Assembly: GCA_016873165.1 (NCBI GenBank)
Contig: VGXV01000015.1
Location: 38,413-78,267 of the forward strand
DNA: 39,855 bases
Reading direction: 5' to 3'
Source: Planctomycetota bacterium
GTDB lineage: Bacteria > Planctomycetota > Brocadiia > Brocadiales > Brocadiaceae
The position numbers were made by a program, and so were the translations under genes. Each line of letters begins with the position of its first letter. Position 1 is the first letter of the stretch. This document shows, piece by piece, positions 27,181 through 35,121 of the stretch. Under the pieces are notes generated by a model. That model ran no database searches and was not told where the DNA came from. It saw only the letters and a program-made list of their open reading frames with translations.

Positions 27181-27972
27181 TCAATTTTCCTCTTTTACTT
27201 CGACTCTTTTAATACTTTCAGCTTTTCCCGTTTGGCTGTCCACAACAATTTTTACGCCATTCATGCGCACATCATTCTCTGCCACGTCAAATCGTGTGGG
27301 CATTTGCGTCATAATAGCTTTCAACACGCAATCAATCTTTCTGCCCAATATGGATTCATGAGGTCCAGTCATTCCTATATCACTTATATAAGCAGTTCCC
27401 TTGGGCAATATTTTTTCGTCTGCTGTCATTACATGTGTATGAGTGCCGACAACCCCGCTAACTCTGCCGTCAAGAAACCATCCCAGTGCTATTTTTTCCG
27501 ATGTTGCTTCCGCATGCATGTCGACAAAGATCATCGTCGTTTCGTGAGCAAGTGTCCCTAAAATCTTTTCAACTCCCCGGAAAGGACAATCTATCGGTTT
27601 CATAAATACCCTGCCTAGCAAATTAATCACACCGATCGGATGTCCCAGCTTTGACTGTGCCACCACATATCCTTTTCCGATAGCATACGGAGAATAATTA
27701 TGCGGCCTTATGACATTCTTATGTATTTCCAGAACATGAACCTTTTCTTTTTTATCCCATATATGGTCACCCATGGTGATGACATCCACGCCGTAAGAAA
27801 ACAGTTCTTTTGCTATCTTTTCCGTAATGCCCGCGCCTGCCGCCGCATTTTCTCCGTTTGCAATACAAAAATGGATATCTTCCTTCTCTATAAAAGATTT
27901 CAGTCTGTTTTTTAATATGGTACGTCCGGGACTTCCAACAATATCTCCCAGAATCAGGACGTTGACTTTCAT
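27181..27972 (-). CDS. ymdB: YmdB-type metallophosphoesterase (TIGR00282 family)
   Basis: A 263-residue dinuclear metal phosphoesterase. The motifs are NVLILGDIVGSPGR, CIANGENAAAGAGI, TMGDHIWDKKE (metal ligands Asp, Asn, His) and VGTHTHVMTADEKILP. Bacillus YmdB has 2',3'-cyclic nucleotide phosphodiesterase activity and affects RNA turnover and development; the exact role here is inferred only by family. The start ATG overlaps the coaD stop (ATGA), and the stop touches xseA. Confidence 0.92.
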   Translation of the reverse strand: MKVNVLILGDIVGSPGRTILKNRLKSFIEKEDIHFCIANGENAAAGAGITEKIAKELFSYGVDVITMGDHIWDKKEKVHVLEIHKNVIRPHNYSPYAIGKGYVVAQSKLGHPIGVINLLGRVFMKPIDCPFRGVEKILGTLAHETTMIFVDMHAEATSEKIALGWFLDGRVSGVVGTHTHVMTADEKILPKGTAYISDIGMTGPHESILGRKIDCVLKAIMTQMPTRFDVAENDVRMNGVKIVVDSQTGKAESIKRVEVKEEN

Positions 27973-28469
27973 TCAGTGTTCTTTCTCCGTGACCGGTTGT
28001 ATTTTTGCATTAAACGTTTTTCAACATCCGGAGGAACAAATTGTCCTACGTTGCCGCCCAAACTGGCAGCTTCTCTAATCAAAGTAGAATTTAAAAATGA
28101 ATATTGTTCGCTTGTCATAACAAACACCGTTTCCACATTTTTATTCAATACTCTATTGGTTAACGCCCGCTGAAATTCGTACTCAAAATCAGATACCGTG
28201 CGTATGCCGCGCAATATTATATTTGTTTTCACTTTTACCAGATAATCCACCAGCATACCGCTAAAACAATCAACATCAACGTTTTTCAGGTCCTTGACAT
28301 TATACCTGATCATTTCCATTCTTTCTTCCACAGAAAATAATGATTCTTTCAGCGGATTACAGCCAACGGAAACAATAAGTTTATCGAAAATGACGCTCCC
28401 TCTTCGAATAACATCAAGATGTCCATTCGTAACAGGATCAAATGTTCCGGGATACACTGCTTTTATCAT
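27969..28469 (-). CDS. coaD: Phosphopantetheine adenylyltransferase
   Basis: Fourth step of CoA synthesis, joining AMP to 4'-phosphopantetheine. The nucleotidyltransferase motif is AVYPGTFDPVTNGHLDVI, and the later motifs are RGIRTVSDFEYEFQ and FVMTSEQYSFLNSTLIREA. It has 166 residues as usual. It lies 18 bases after lptD and overlaps ymdB by four bases. Confidence 0.96.
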   Translation of the reverse strand: MIKAVYPGTFDPVTNGHLDVIRRGSVIFDKLIVSVGCNPLKESLFSVEERMEMIRYNVKDLKNVDVDCFSGMLVDYLVKVKTNIILRGIRTVSDFEYEFQRALTNRVLNKNVETVFVMTSEQYSFLNSTLIREAASLGGNVGQFVPPDVEKRLMQKYNRSRRKNTE

Positions 28470-28487
28470 AGAGATTACACCTGTGTT

Positions 28488-31343
28488 CTAAAACCAAAAA
28501 CGCTTTGTTGTTTCCTGAAGACCCTTGGGAGTAATGTCAAACCGGTAAGAATTATCATTACGGATGGGGTCTAGTTCAAGGGTAATACTTCCTATCCAGT
28601 CATGAAAATAGCGGGACAATACAAAACTTGTTTTCAGATTCTTGCTTTCTTCACTTCGATCATCATCCGTATCATCGTCATCAGATAGCGAGGATTTCAA
28701 GTCATATTTTTCCCTTCCCATAATGCTCCATTTTTCATTAATCTGGTAATCTGCCGCCAGCATTATTGTTGAGCTGATATCTCTGATAAATCTGTGACCT
28801 ATAAAAAATTGCCAGTCGGGAGGATTGTATAACTCTGTGCCATAAGACAGGACGTCAAACTGAAAGTCTTCAGTGTTAAATTCATTCCTTTCTGAAACAA
28901 ACGCGATAATATCGGTTAATTGACAACGGAAATCCAGATTAATAAAATTGTCATTTCTTACAATAATTCCATTTATCCCTTCGGTATAAATACCTGAATT
29001 TGTGGGAAACATATAATAATCAATGTTAAAATCTATAAAGTCCACCGTTTTTTCATACCCTGGTTTTCCCCGTTTTGTCTGCAATTTATTTTTAACACCC
29101 ATGACCAGCATCTGTGATGAATCCAATGCATCTATTTCGTCATACTGATACAATTCACTTGGATCGCGGGTGACAAAAGGACTGTAAATATATCGCAGTT
29201 CCGGTATAAATACGTGACGCAGTCGATTGATCCTGAAAAAGTCATTGTAAGCGCTATATGATCTCCAGTGAGTAGAACTCCAATCAAGCCCTAACGAAGG
29301 AATAAAACGGCCCGTTACATCCCCGTTCTCTCGGAACCCTTCAGTTGAAGTATCAATGCTTTCTGTGTATCCGGTAACTCTTCCTTCGACAAATGGCTTA
29401 ACATTAAAAAAACATGGCTGAAACGGGAAACTTAGACGGGAAACACTGTCAATTCTTGTCACCGGCTGAGTGTCGATTGCTTCATTCACTACTCCGGAGG
29501 TAAATCCCGAGAGGGTTTGGTTGTTTTTGCTGGAATCGTCCGATTGTTCGACAGAGTTATTAAAATATGTTGCCGAACTTTCTGAAGAAAATAACATCCG
29601 ATTGTCCAGAAGCGGTTCGCTGATGATCTGGTATTTTACTTCAGGCAGACGTTCCGCATAAGTCTTTTCCCTTAAAGAATCCACCGTCGTATCAAATCCG
29701 TTGAATTGCTGATTTACCAGAAACGTTGCTGCTCTGTTATCCTGAATCTTTCGAAGATAGAATGCTGTTTCATGATCTTTTTCCGTCTTAAATTCATGCT
29801 GAAAATACTCCCTCAAAAATCGTGGATCACTCAGATAGGAATATTCCAAGTCCATACGAATATCCTGCGGGAACATCTGCCGGTGTCTCCATAATATGCT
29901 TCCCCGGTCTTCTTCATCCACCGGTATACGATTGATATCATATTCCCCGTGATCATTCAGATAATATGTATCAACCGTTCCAAAGAGATCCTGCCCCCGG
30001 TAGCCGAAATCGAACCCTGTGCCAATACCACGTTCCTGTAAATAGTCCATTTTAAGTATAAGATCGCTCCACTCTTTTTGTCTTCCTCCGGTAGCCGCAT
30101 AGAGATCCCAATCCGTTCTGATAAATGTGCCAAACCGGGAAGAACTTCCAAACTCCCAGTCTTTTAAAAGTTTTTCCTTCTCCTGAATATCAAGTGATAT
30201 GTATGGAAAATATGCCAGCGGATATTGCCCCAGATAAAAGGAATTGTGCTTTGAAGAAACAATATTATGTTCCTTACTTTGAATTAACCGGATTTTTTTC
30301 CCCTTAAAATGGTAATGAGGATGCCCGTATCCGCACGTAGTTATTTGTCCATTTTTCAGTTCATACTGCCCTTTATCTACATGGTGTATTTCCTCTGCGG
30401 TAACGTGTGCCGGCAAACCTTCCAAAGCGGAGGTTTTGCTCTTCTTGGAACGCGATCCGGTGTTCTCATCGGAAGTTTTATCTTCCTGCCGGGACTGGAC
30501 AGTTGTCTTGATCTTGCCATCTATGATAATGCCCCTGTCTTCTGTCATCTGTTCAAAGATACGATCTGCAATAAGAAAATCATTTTCGCGACGCATGGTA
30601 ACGTTGCCTTCAGCGTATATTTCGCTCAGAGGCAATTCCATCGATTGCTGGGGCACATCGGACAATACGCTTTTGTCAAACCACAAAATTACACTATCTG
30701 CATCAATGGTCATGCCCTCTTTTTTGATTTTTACATTTCCAAGGGCAACGATAATGCGTCTGCCATCATCCTCATCCCATGAATCGATATGGTCAGCAAT
30801 AATATCAATCAATTCTTCCTTTTCCCCTCGGTCTTTGGTTTTTGTCTTATCCGGCACATCCATAGACAGATATTCATCTTCTCCCCTTGAACGAATATCT
30901 TCTCCCCTGAGAAAAACAGGTATCTGCTGTTCATCTTCAAAGGACACAATGGGCACTATATCCGGACTCACTTCGATTCCCGTCATGGTGACAAATTTTA
31001 AATATACCTGCTCAAACTTCTCATAATTTTCGCCATGAAACATCGTTATGTTGCCTTCGCAATAAACCTCTACAATTGCATCTGCATTTTGCAGCGACTT
31101 CTCTTCGTGGAACCAGCAAACCACATTGTCTGCCACTATATGAAAAGGCCCCTGCACAATACTGGCATTTTTTTCAGCAACAAAAACTCTGATCCCCTCC
31201 TTCTTCCATGTGCTAACACGTTTGGCAGAAAGGGAAAACGGTCTATGCGCAATGTTGCTTGCGGATAGGAGGCTGTCTGCAAAGGCAGAAACCCCCGGCG
31301 AGAAAAACAGTGCGAGGATAAAAAGAAGACGTAGTATTTTCAT
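28488..31343 (-). CDS. lptD: LPS-assembly outer-membrane protein LptD (OstA/Imp)
   Basis: Outer-membrane beta-barrel that inserts lipopolysaccharide in the outer leaflet. The start has a signal peptide (MKILRLLFILALFFSPG, cleavage near AFADS). Residues about 30-370 contain repeated OstA/LptA-like jellyroll stretches (ADNVVCWFH...VEVYCEGNITMFHGEN and ADSVILWFDK...IYAEGNVTMRREND), so the periplasmic part seems to have at least two OstA repeats. The remaining 550 or so residues are rich in aromatic, alternating strands, and the protein ends in RFWF, a terminal aromatic as in barrel proteins. The length is 951 residues, longer than the roughly 780 of E. coli. It implies a Gram-negative outer membrane. 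Confidence 0.88.
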   Translation of the reverse strand: MKILRLLFILALFFSPGVSAFADSLLSASNIAHRPFSLSAKRVSTWKKEGIRVFVAEKNASIVQGPFHIVADNVVCWFHEEKSLQNADAIVEVYCEGNITMFHGENYEKFEQVYLKFVTMTGIEVSPDIVPIVSFEDEQQIPVFLRGEDIRSRGEDEYLSMDVPDKTKTKDRGEKEELIDIIADHIDSWDEDDGRRIIVALGNVKIKKEGMTIDADSVILWFDKSVLSDVPQQSMELPLSEIYAEGNVTMRRENDFLIADRIFEQMTEDRGIIIDGKIKTTVQSRQEDKTSDENTGSRSKKSKTSALEGLPAHVTAEEIHHVDKGQYELKNGQITTCGYGHPHYHFKGKKIRLIQSKEHNIVSSKHNSFYLGQYPLAYFPYISLDIQEKEKLLKDWEFGSSSRFGTFIRTDWDLYAATGGRQKEWSDLILKMDYLQERGIGTGFDFGYRGQDLFGTVDTYYLNDHGEYDINRIPVDEEDRGSILWRHRQMFPQDIRMDLEYSYLSDPRFLREYFQHEFKTEKDHETAFYLRKIQDNRAATFLVNQQFNGFDTTVDSLREKTYAERLPEVKYQIISEPLLDNRMLFSSESSATYFNNSVEQSDDSSKNNQTLSGFTSGVVNEAIDTQPVTRIDSVSRLSFPFQPCFFNVKPFVEGRVTGYTESIDTSTEGFRENGDVTGRFIPSLGLDWSSTHWRSYSAYNDFFRINRLRHVFIPELRYIYSPFVTRDPSELYQYDEIDALDSSQMLVMGVKNKLQTKRGKPGYEKTVDFIDFNIDYYMFPTNSGIYTEGINGIIVRNDNFINLDFRCQLTDIIAFVSERNEFNTEDFQFDVLSYGTELYNPPDWQFFIGHRFIRDISSTIMLAADYQINEKWSIMGREKYDLKSSLSDDDDTDDDRSEESKNLKTSFVLSRYFHDWIGSITLELDPIRNDNSYRFDITPKGLQETTKRFWF

Positions 31344-31356
31344 AAAAAATGTAATC

Positions 31357-32463
31357 TTATTTACGAAAGAAAAAATTTTTTATTTGTTCAACAACGTAAT
31401 CCTGTTCTTCCCTTGTAATTTCAGGAAAGATCGGCATGGCCAAAACTTCATTTGCGGCTTTTTCAGATACCGGCAGGTCGCCGGGCTTATACCCTAAATA
31501 TTCAAAACATTTTTGCAAATGAAGGGGTACAGGATAATAGATAACTGTTTCTATGCCATGTCGGGAAAGATGTTCTTTCAAAAGATCGCGTTTCGGCGTA
31601 GCGATCATATACTGATGATATATATGGGTATTACAATTCATAATTTTGGGAAGTCTGACAGGCGTCTCTCTTAATTGTTCATCATAATACGCAGCAACAG
31701 TTCTGCGCTTTTCAGACCATTCATTTAAATACTTCAGCTTTGTGTTCAAAATAACCGCCTGAAGGGCATCCAGCCTGCTATTAATTCCGACATATTCATG
31801 ATAGTATCTCGTAACCGAACCATGCACGCGCAACGACTTAACCAAAGCCGCCAATCTATCATCATTAGCCGTTACCAGCCCTCCATCACCGTATGCTCCG
31901 AGGTTTTTTGACGGGTAAAACGAGAAACAACCGATATCCCCCATTGTTCCTGCCTGCTTCCCCTTGTACAAAGCCCCTATCGCCTGAGCAGCATCCTCAA
32001 TAACATGTAATCCTTTGTCCCGGGCAATTTCAAGAATGGTATCCATTTCGGCGCATTGTCCGAACAAATGGACGGGGAGAAGCGCTTTTGTGTTTTTATT
32101 TGCCACTGAGGCAATCTTATTTACGTCTATATTGTAAGTAACCGGATCGATGTCAACGAATACGGGCAATGCCCCTAATCGCGCAATTGAACCCGCCGTT
32201 GCAAAAAAAGTGAATGGCGTCGTAATAACCTCATCGCCACTTTTGATGCCACATGCCATTAAAGCCAATAATAACGCATCGGTACCGGAAGCAACACCAA
32301 TAGCATACTTGGCGCCACAATAGTTTGCCATACTTTTTTCAAACGACTCGACATAATGGCCCAGAACAAAAGACTGGCTTGCTAAAACATCTAAAACAGC
32401 ACTATCTATTTCCTTTTGAATACTCTTATACTGTCGCTTTAAATCCAGAGAGGCTATTTTCAT
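31357..32463 (-). CDS. DegT/DnrJ/EryC1/StrS-family PLP aminotransferase
   Basis: Sugar-nucleotide aminotransferase family, 368 residues. It shows CGAKYAIGVASGTDALLLAL, TTPFTFFATAGSIAR, VDIDPVTYNID, HLFGQCAEMD, EDAAQAIGA and the PLP lysine in FSFYPSKNLGAYGDGG. Members transfer an amino group to keto-sugar nucleotides used in O-antigen or other surface glycans (WbpE-like). The exact sugar is not decidable. It is the first gene of the long minus-strand run, and its pairing with lptD 13 bases downstream suggests a role in the cell surface. Confidence 0.9.
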   Translation of the reverse strand: MKIASLDLKRQYKSIQKEIDSAVLDVLASQSFVLGHYVESFEKSMANYCGAKYAIGVASGTDALLLALMACGIKSGDEVITTPFTFFATAGSIARLGALPVFVDIDPVTYNIDVNKIASVANKNTKALLPVHLFGQCAEMDTILEIARDKGLHVIEDAAQAIGALYKGKQAGTMGDIGCFSFYPSKNLGAYGDGGLVTANDDRLAALVKSLRVHGSVTRYYHEYVGINSRLDALQAVILNTKLKYLNEWSEKRRTVAAYYDEQLRETPVRLPKIMNCNTHIYHQYMIATPKRDLLKEHLSRHGIETVIYYPVPLHLQKCFEYLGYKPGDLPVSEKAANEVLAMPIFPEITREEQDYVVEQIKNFFFRK

Positions 32464-32674
32464 GAATAAATTATCTTTCCTATCAGATCATTTATGAAAT
32501 CGTTAAGATTGCTAACTCATTATAGTTAAATCATTTAAAGCCAATTATATATCAATGGAACTATCTTTGTCAATCAAAAAGAATATCACTCGCTGTCATA
32601 ACCTATTAAAAACATTAAACTTGATTTAAATTAACCATTTCTTGTAAAATTGGATTGCTCATCAAATTTCCCAC
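32464..32674. other. Divergent intergenic region between the aminotransferase gene and tRNA-Arg
   Basis: This AT-rich spacer has a candidate promoter for the tRNA (32621-32650) and, on the minus strand, a TATAAT at 32524-32519 that could serve the aminotransferase-lptD operon although its -35 box is poor. No ORF is supported. Confidence 0.5.
32621..32650 (+). promoter_or_regulatory. Promoter candidate for tRNA-Arg and nadB
   Basis: TTGATT (32621-32626), an 18-bp spacer and TAAAAT (32645-32650), about 25 bases before the tRNA 5' end, a normal distance for a tRNA promoter. Confidence 0.5.
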
Positions 32675-32748
32675 GCCCCCATAGCTCAATTGAATAGAGC
32701 GTTGGCCTCCGGAGCCAAAGGCTGCAGGTTTGAATCCTGCTGGGGGCA
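32675..32748 (+). tRNA. tRNA-Arg (anticodon CCG)
   Basis: A full cloverleaf can be drawn. The acceptor GCCCCCA (32675-32681) pairs with TGGGGGC (32741-32747), with discriminator A at 32748. The D stem is GCTC/GAGC. The anticodon stem TTGGC/GCCAA encloses the loop CTCCGGA with anticodon CCG, decoding CGG. The T stem GCAGG/CCTGC encloses TTTGAAT. The CCA end is not encoded. It lies 30 bases upstream of nadB. Confidence 0.95.
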
Positions 32749-32778
32749 TTTGACTCATAAAATAGTGCTCCTTTCAAT

Positions 32779-34386
32779 ATGAAAAAACGAATAGAACCAA
32801 AAAGATACCTTATTTCTTTCGACAGTCATACGCTTTCTCACATCTTTACCGACATACTTGTGGTCGGGAGCGGTGTTGCCGGACTGAGCGCCGCTATCCA
32901 GGCATCAAAGTACAATTCCGTTCTCATCGTTACGAAAGATAAAATTGACGAGAACAATACGACCTATGCGCAAGGCGGCATCGCAGTGGTTTTGTCCCCC
33001 GAAGACGACGTCGTAAAACATAAAACCGATACCTTGACTGCCGGGCAGGGTCTGTGCGACGCATCCGTTGTCGGTATGATTATCTCCGAGGGTTCAAAGC
33101 GGGTGCAGGAAATGATCGGCCTGGGAGCGGAATTTGACAAGGAAAATGATCATTTAATCTTTACACAGGAAGGGGGGCATAGTTTTCCGCGAATAATCCG
33201 CGCCCTTGGTGATTCAACAGGAAGAGAGGTGGAAAACACCCTCATACGTTGCATAAAAAAGGACAAAAACATTAAGGTATTTGAATATACGTATACAATA
33301 GACCTTATTACGGAGGACAACGTTTGTCACGGCATAGTAGCATGGCATCCTAAAAAAGGAACTACACTAATATGGGCGAAACAAACCATTTTGGCTACCG
33401 GGGGGTGCGGACAGGTTTACCGGGAAACAACCAATCCAAACATCGCCACCGGAGACGGACTGGCAATGGCATATCGCGCCGGCGCCGCTCTTCAGGATTT
33501 GGAGTTTGTTCAGTTTCATCCTACAACATTATATATTGCGGGCGCAGTGCGTTTTCTTATTACTGAAACGGTAAGAGGCGAAGGGGGGATATTAAGAAAC
33601 AAGAACGGCGAGAGATTTATGCCAAAATACCACGAGAGAGCCGAGCTTGCTCCAAGGGACGTAGTTAGCCAAAGCATTTTGAGGGAAATGCAAAACACCG
33701 ACCATACACATGTATATCTGGACGTTCGTCATATCCCCAAGAAGAGGCTTTATACCCGATTTCCGAAGATTAAGGAAATTTGTGAGTCGTTCGGCATTGA
33801 TATCTCCAAAGATTTGATTCCTGTGCGGCCAAGCGCACATTATATGATCGGAGGAATAAAGGTAAATCGTTTTTCCATGACAACGGTTAAACAATTATAC
33901 GCATGCGGGGAGGTTGCATGCACGGGAATGCATGGCGCAAACCGACTGGGAAGCAACTCTCTTTTGGAAGGATTGGTTATGGGGAATATTGCCGGAATCG
34001 AAGCCTGTAAATCGGCACAAGGCGTTAAGAGAAAACTTGCCCCGTTTTCAATACATGAAACTTCCGGAGGCTCAAAAACCAGTTGGCTGGATCTGGAAGA
34101 TATCGGGAACTCCCTCAAAAGCCTCATGTGGAGAAATGTCGGAATTGAACGTGACGAAAAACGCCTTCTTCAGGCGGAGGAAATGATAGACATGTGGTGT
34201 AAATATGTAATGGACAAGGAATTTTCAAACCCGTTCGGATGGGAATTGCAGAACATGCTTCTTGTGGCAAGCCTTATTGTTTCATCGGCGAATAAACGCA
34301 AAGAATCCCGCGGCGTTCATCACCGAACCGATTATCCGCAAACCGATGATATTCATTGGAAAAAACATATAGTAGTGGCAAAATAG
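32779..34386 (+). CDS. nadB: L-aspartate oxidase
   Basis: FAD enzyme that oxidises aspartate to iminoaspartate for de novo NAD synthesis. After about 25 extra N-terminal residues comes the FAD motif ILVVGSGVAGLSAAIQA, then TYAQGGIAVVLSPEDD, the substrate loop FTQEGGHSFPRIIRALGDSTGRE, LEFVQFHPT, ETVRGEGG and RPSAHYMIGG, with GMHGANRLGSNSLLEGLVMG near the C-terminus. The 535-residue length fits the family, and the HPT and RP-AHY motifs separate it from fumarate reductases. No Shine-Dalgarno is seen before the ATG, and the gene follows tRNA-Arg by 30 bases, so processing of a joint transcript is likely. Confidence 0.94.
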   Translation: MKKRIEPKRYLISFDSHTLSHIFTDILVVGSGVAGLSAAIQASKYNSVLIVTKDKIDENNTTYAQGGIAVVLSPEDDVVKHKTDTLTAGQGLCDASVVGMIISEGSKRVQEMIGLGAEFDKENDHLIFTQEGGHSFPRIIRALGDSTGREVENTLIRCIKKDKNIKVFEYTYTIDLITEDNVCHGIVAWHPKKGTTLIWAKQTILATGGCGQVYRETTNPNIATGDGLAMAYRAGAALQDLEFVQFHPTTLYIAGAVRFLITETVRGEGGILRNKNGERFMPKYHERAELAPRDVVSQSILREMQNTDHTHVYLDVRHIPKKRLYTRFPKIKEICESFGIDISKDLIPVRPSAHYMIGGIKVNRFSMTTVKQLYACGEVACTGMHGANRLGSNSLLEGLVMGNIAGIEACKSAQGVKRKLAPFSIHETSGGSKTSWLDLEDIGNSLKSLMWRNVGIERDEKRLLQAEEMIDMWCKYVMDKEFSNPFGWELQNMLLVASLIVSSANKRKESRGVHHRTDYPQTDDIHWKKHIVVAK

Positions 34387-34388
34387 GT

Positions 34389-34425
34389 CTGCCTTATCTG
34401 TCCGGCAGCTTTTTCATTTTTCTTG
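34389..34425 (+). terminator. Possible Rho-independent terminator after nadB
   Basis: CTGCC (34389-34393) pairs with GGCAG (34404-34408) across a 10-base loop, followed by CTTTTTCATTTTT. The stem is only 5 bp, so this is a weak call. Confidence 0.4.
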
Positions 34426-34451
34426 ACAACATTTATGTATCACATTACATT
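34423..34451 (+). promoter_or_regulatory. Promoter candidate upstream of the palindrome block and yjbQ
   Basis: A perfect TTGACA (34423-34428), a 17-bp spacer and TACATT (34446-34451, four of six). The transcript would carry the palindromes in a long leader before yjbQ. Confidence 0.4.
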
Positions 34452-34485
34452 ACGTTTCTTTCTATAAATAAATGGTAAATTAGCT

Positions 34486-34594
34486 CGTTCCAAAGCTCCT
34501 GCTTTGGAACGTAATTGCTTTAGAAGCTTCGCTTCTCATAACAGGAAGCATGAGCTTCCTTCGCAATTGTGTTTCCAGGCAGGAACATGGGAAC
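34486..34594. repeat. Composite palindromic repeat element (four nested or consecutive hairpins)
   Basis: Hairpin 1: an 11-bp perfect stem from CGTTCCAAAGC to GCTTTGGAACG around TCCT (34486-34511). Then AATTGC (34513-34518) pairs with GCAATT (34563-34568) and encloses two more: AGAAGC/GCTTCT around TTC (34522-34536), and AGGAAGC/GCTTCCT around ATGA (34543-34560). A last, decayed one is GTTTCC/GGGAAC (34571-34594). The architecture resembles dispersed REP or MITE-like repeats; only one copy is in this window, so copy number is untested. Confidence 0.6.
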
Positions 34595-34698
34595 AAGGAT
34601 GATGAATTTGCAAAAATTTGGAAATGCTCCCGAATGGAATTGACACGCCAGATTATTTATTAGATTAAAGAAGCAATAGAAAACATAAAGGATACAAA

Positions 34699-35112
34699 AT
34701 GAAATTTTCAACGGAATACATCACCTTTCATACGAAAAAGCACAGAGAATTAGTAAATATTACGAACGATGTAGAGAGGATATTGCAAAACAGCGGGATA
34801 AAGGAAGGTATGGCGCTGGTTTCCGCCATGCATATTACCGCAGGAGTTTTTATAAACGATGCTGAATCAGGGCTGCACCGGGACATTGAAGAATGGCTGC
34901 AGAAACTGGCGCCGGAGGGGCCGGATTATTACCACCACAGAACAGGGGAATCCAATGGAGACGCACATCTGAAAAATCTTCTCGTGGGACATCAGGTAAT
35001 AGTTCCTGTGACAAAAGGGAATCTGGATATGGGACCCTGGCAGCAGATATTTTATGCGGAGTTTGATGGTCAACGTAATAAAAGACTGGTTATAAAAATA
35101 ATGGGAGAGTAA
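34699..35112 (+). CDS. yjbQ: YjbQ family protein (UPF0047)
   Basis: A 137-residue protein of the UPF0047 family, whose members have been linked to weak thiamine-phosphate synthase activity; the physiological role is not settled. Seen: the family motif [18 protein letters not shown], then ADHRTGE-like [21 protein letters not shown] and the C-terminal [13 protein letters not shown], with several conserved histidines that may bind metal. It lies 9 bases before the oxidoreductase gene, suggesting co-transcription. Confidence 0.9.
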   Translation: MKFSTEYITFHTKKHRELVNITNDVERILQNSGIKEGMALVSAMHITAGVFINDAESGLHRDIEEWLQKLAPEGPDYYHHRTGESNGDAHLKNLLVGHQVIVPVTKGNLDMGPWQQIFYAEFDGQRNKRLVIKIMGE

Positions 35113-35121
35113 ATTTTTACA

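Larger units (their letters stand above)
34387..34698. other. Intergenic region between nadB and yjbQ
   Basis: This 312-bp stretch contains a weak terminator, a promoter candidate and a block of palindromes (each listed separately). I see no coding sequence in it. Confidence 0.6.
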
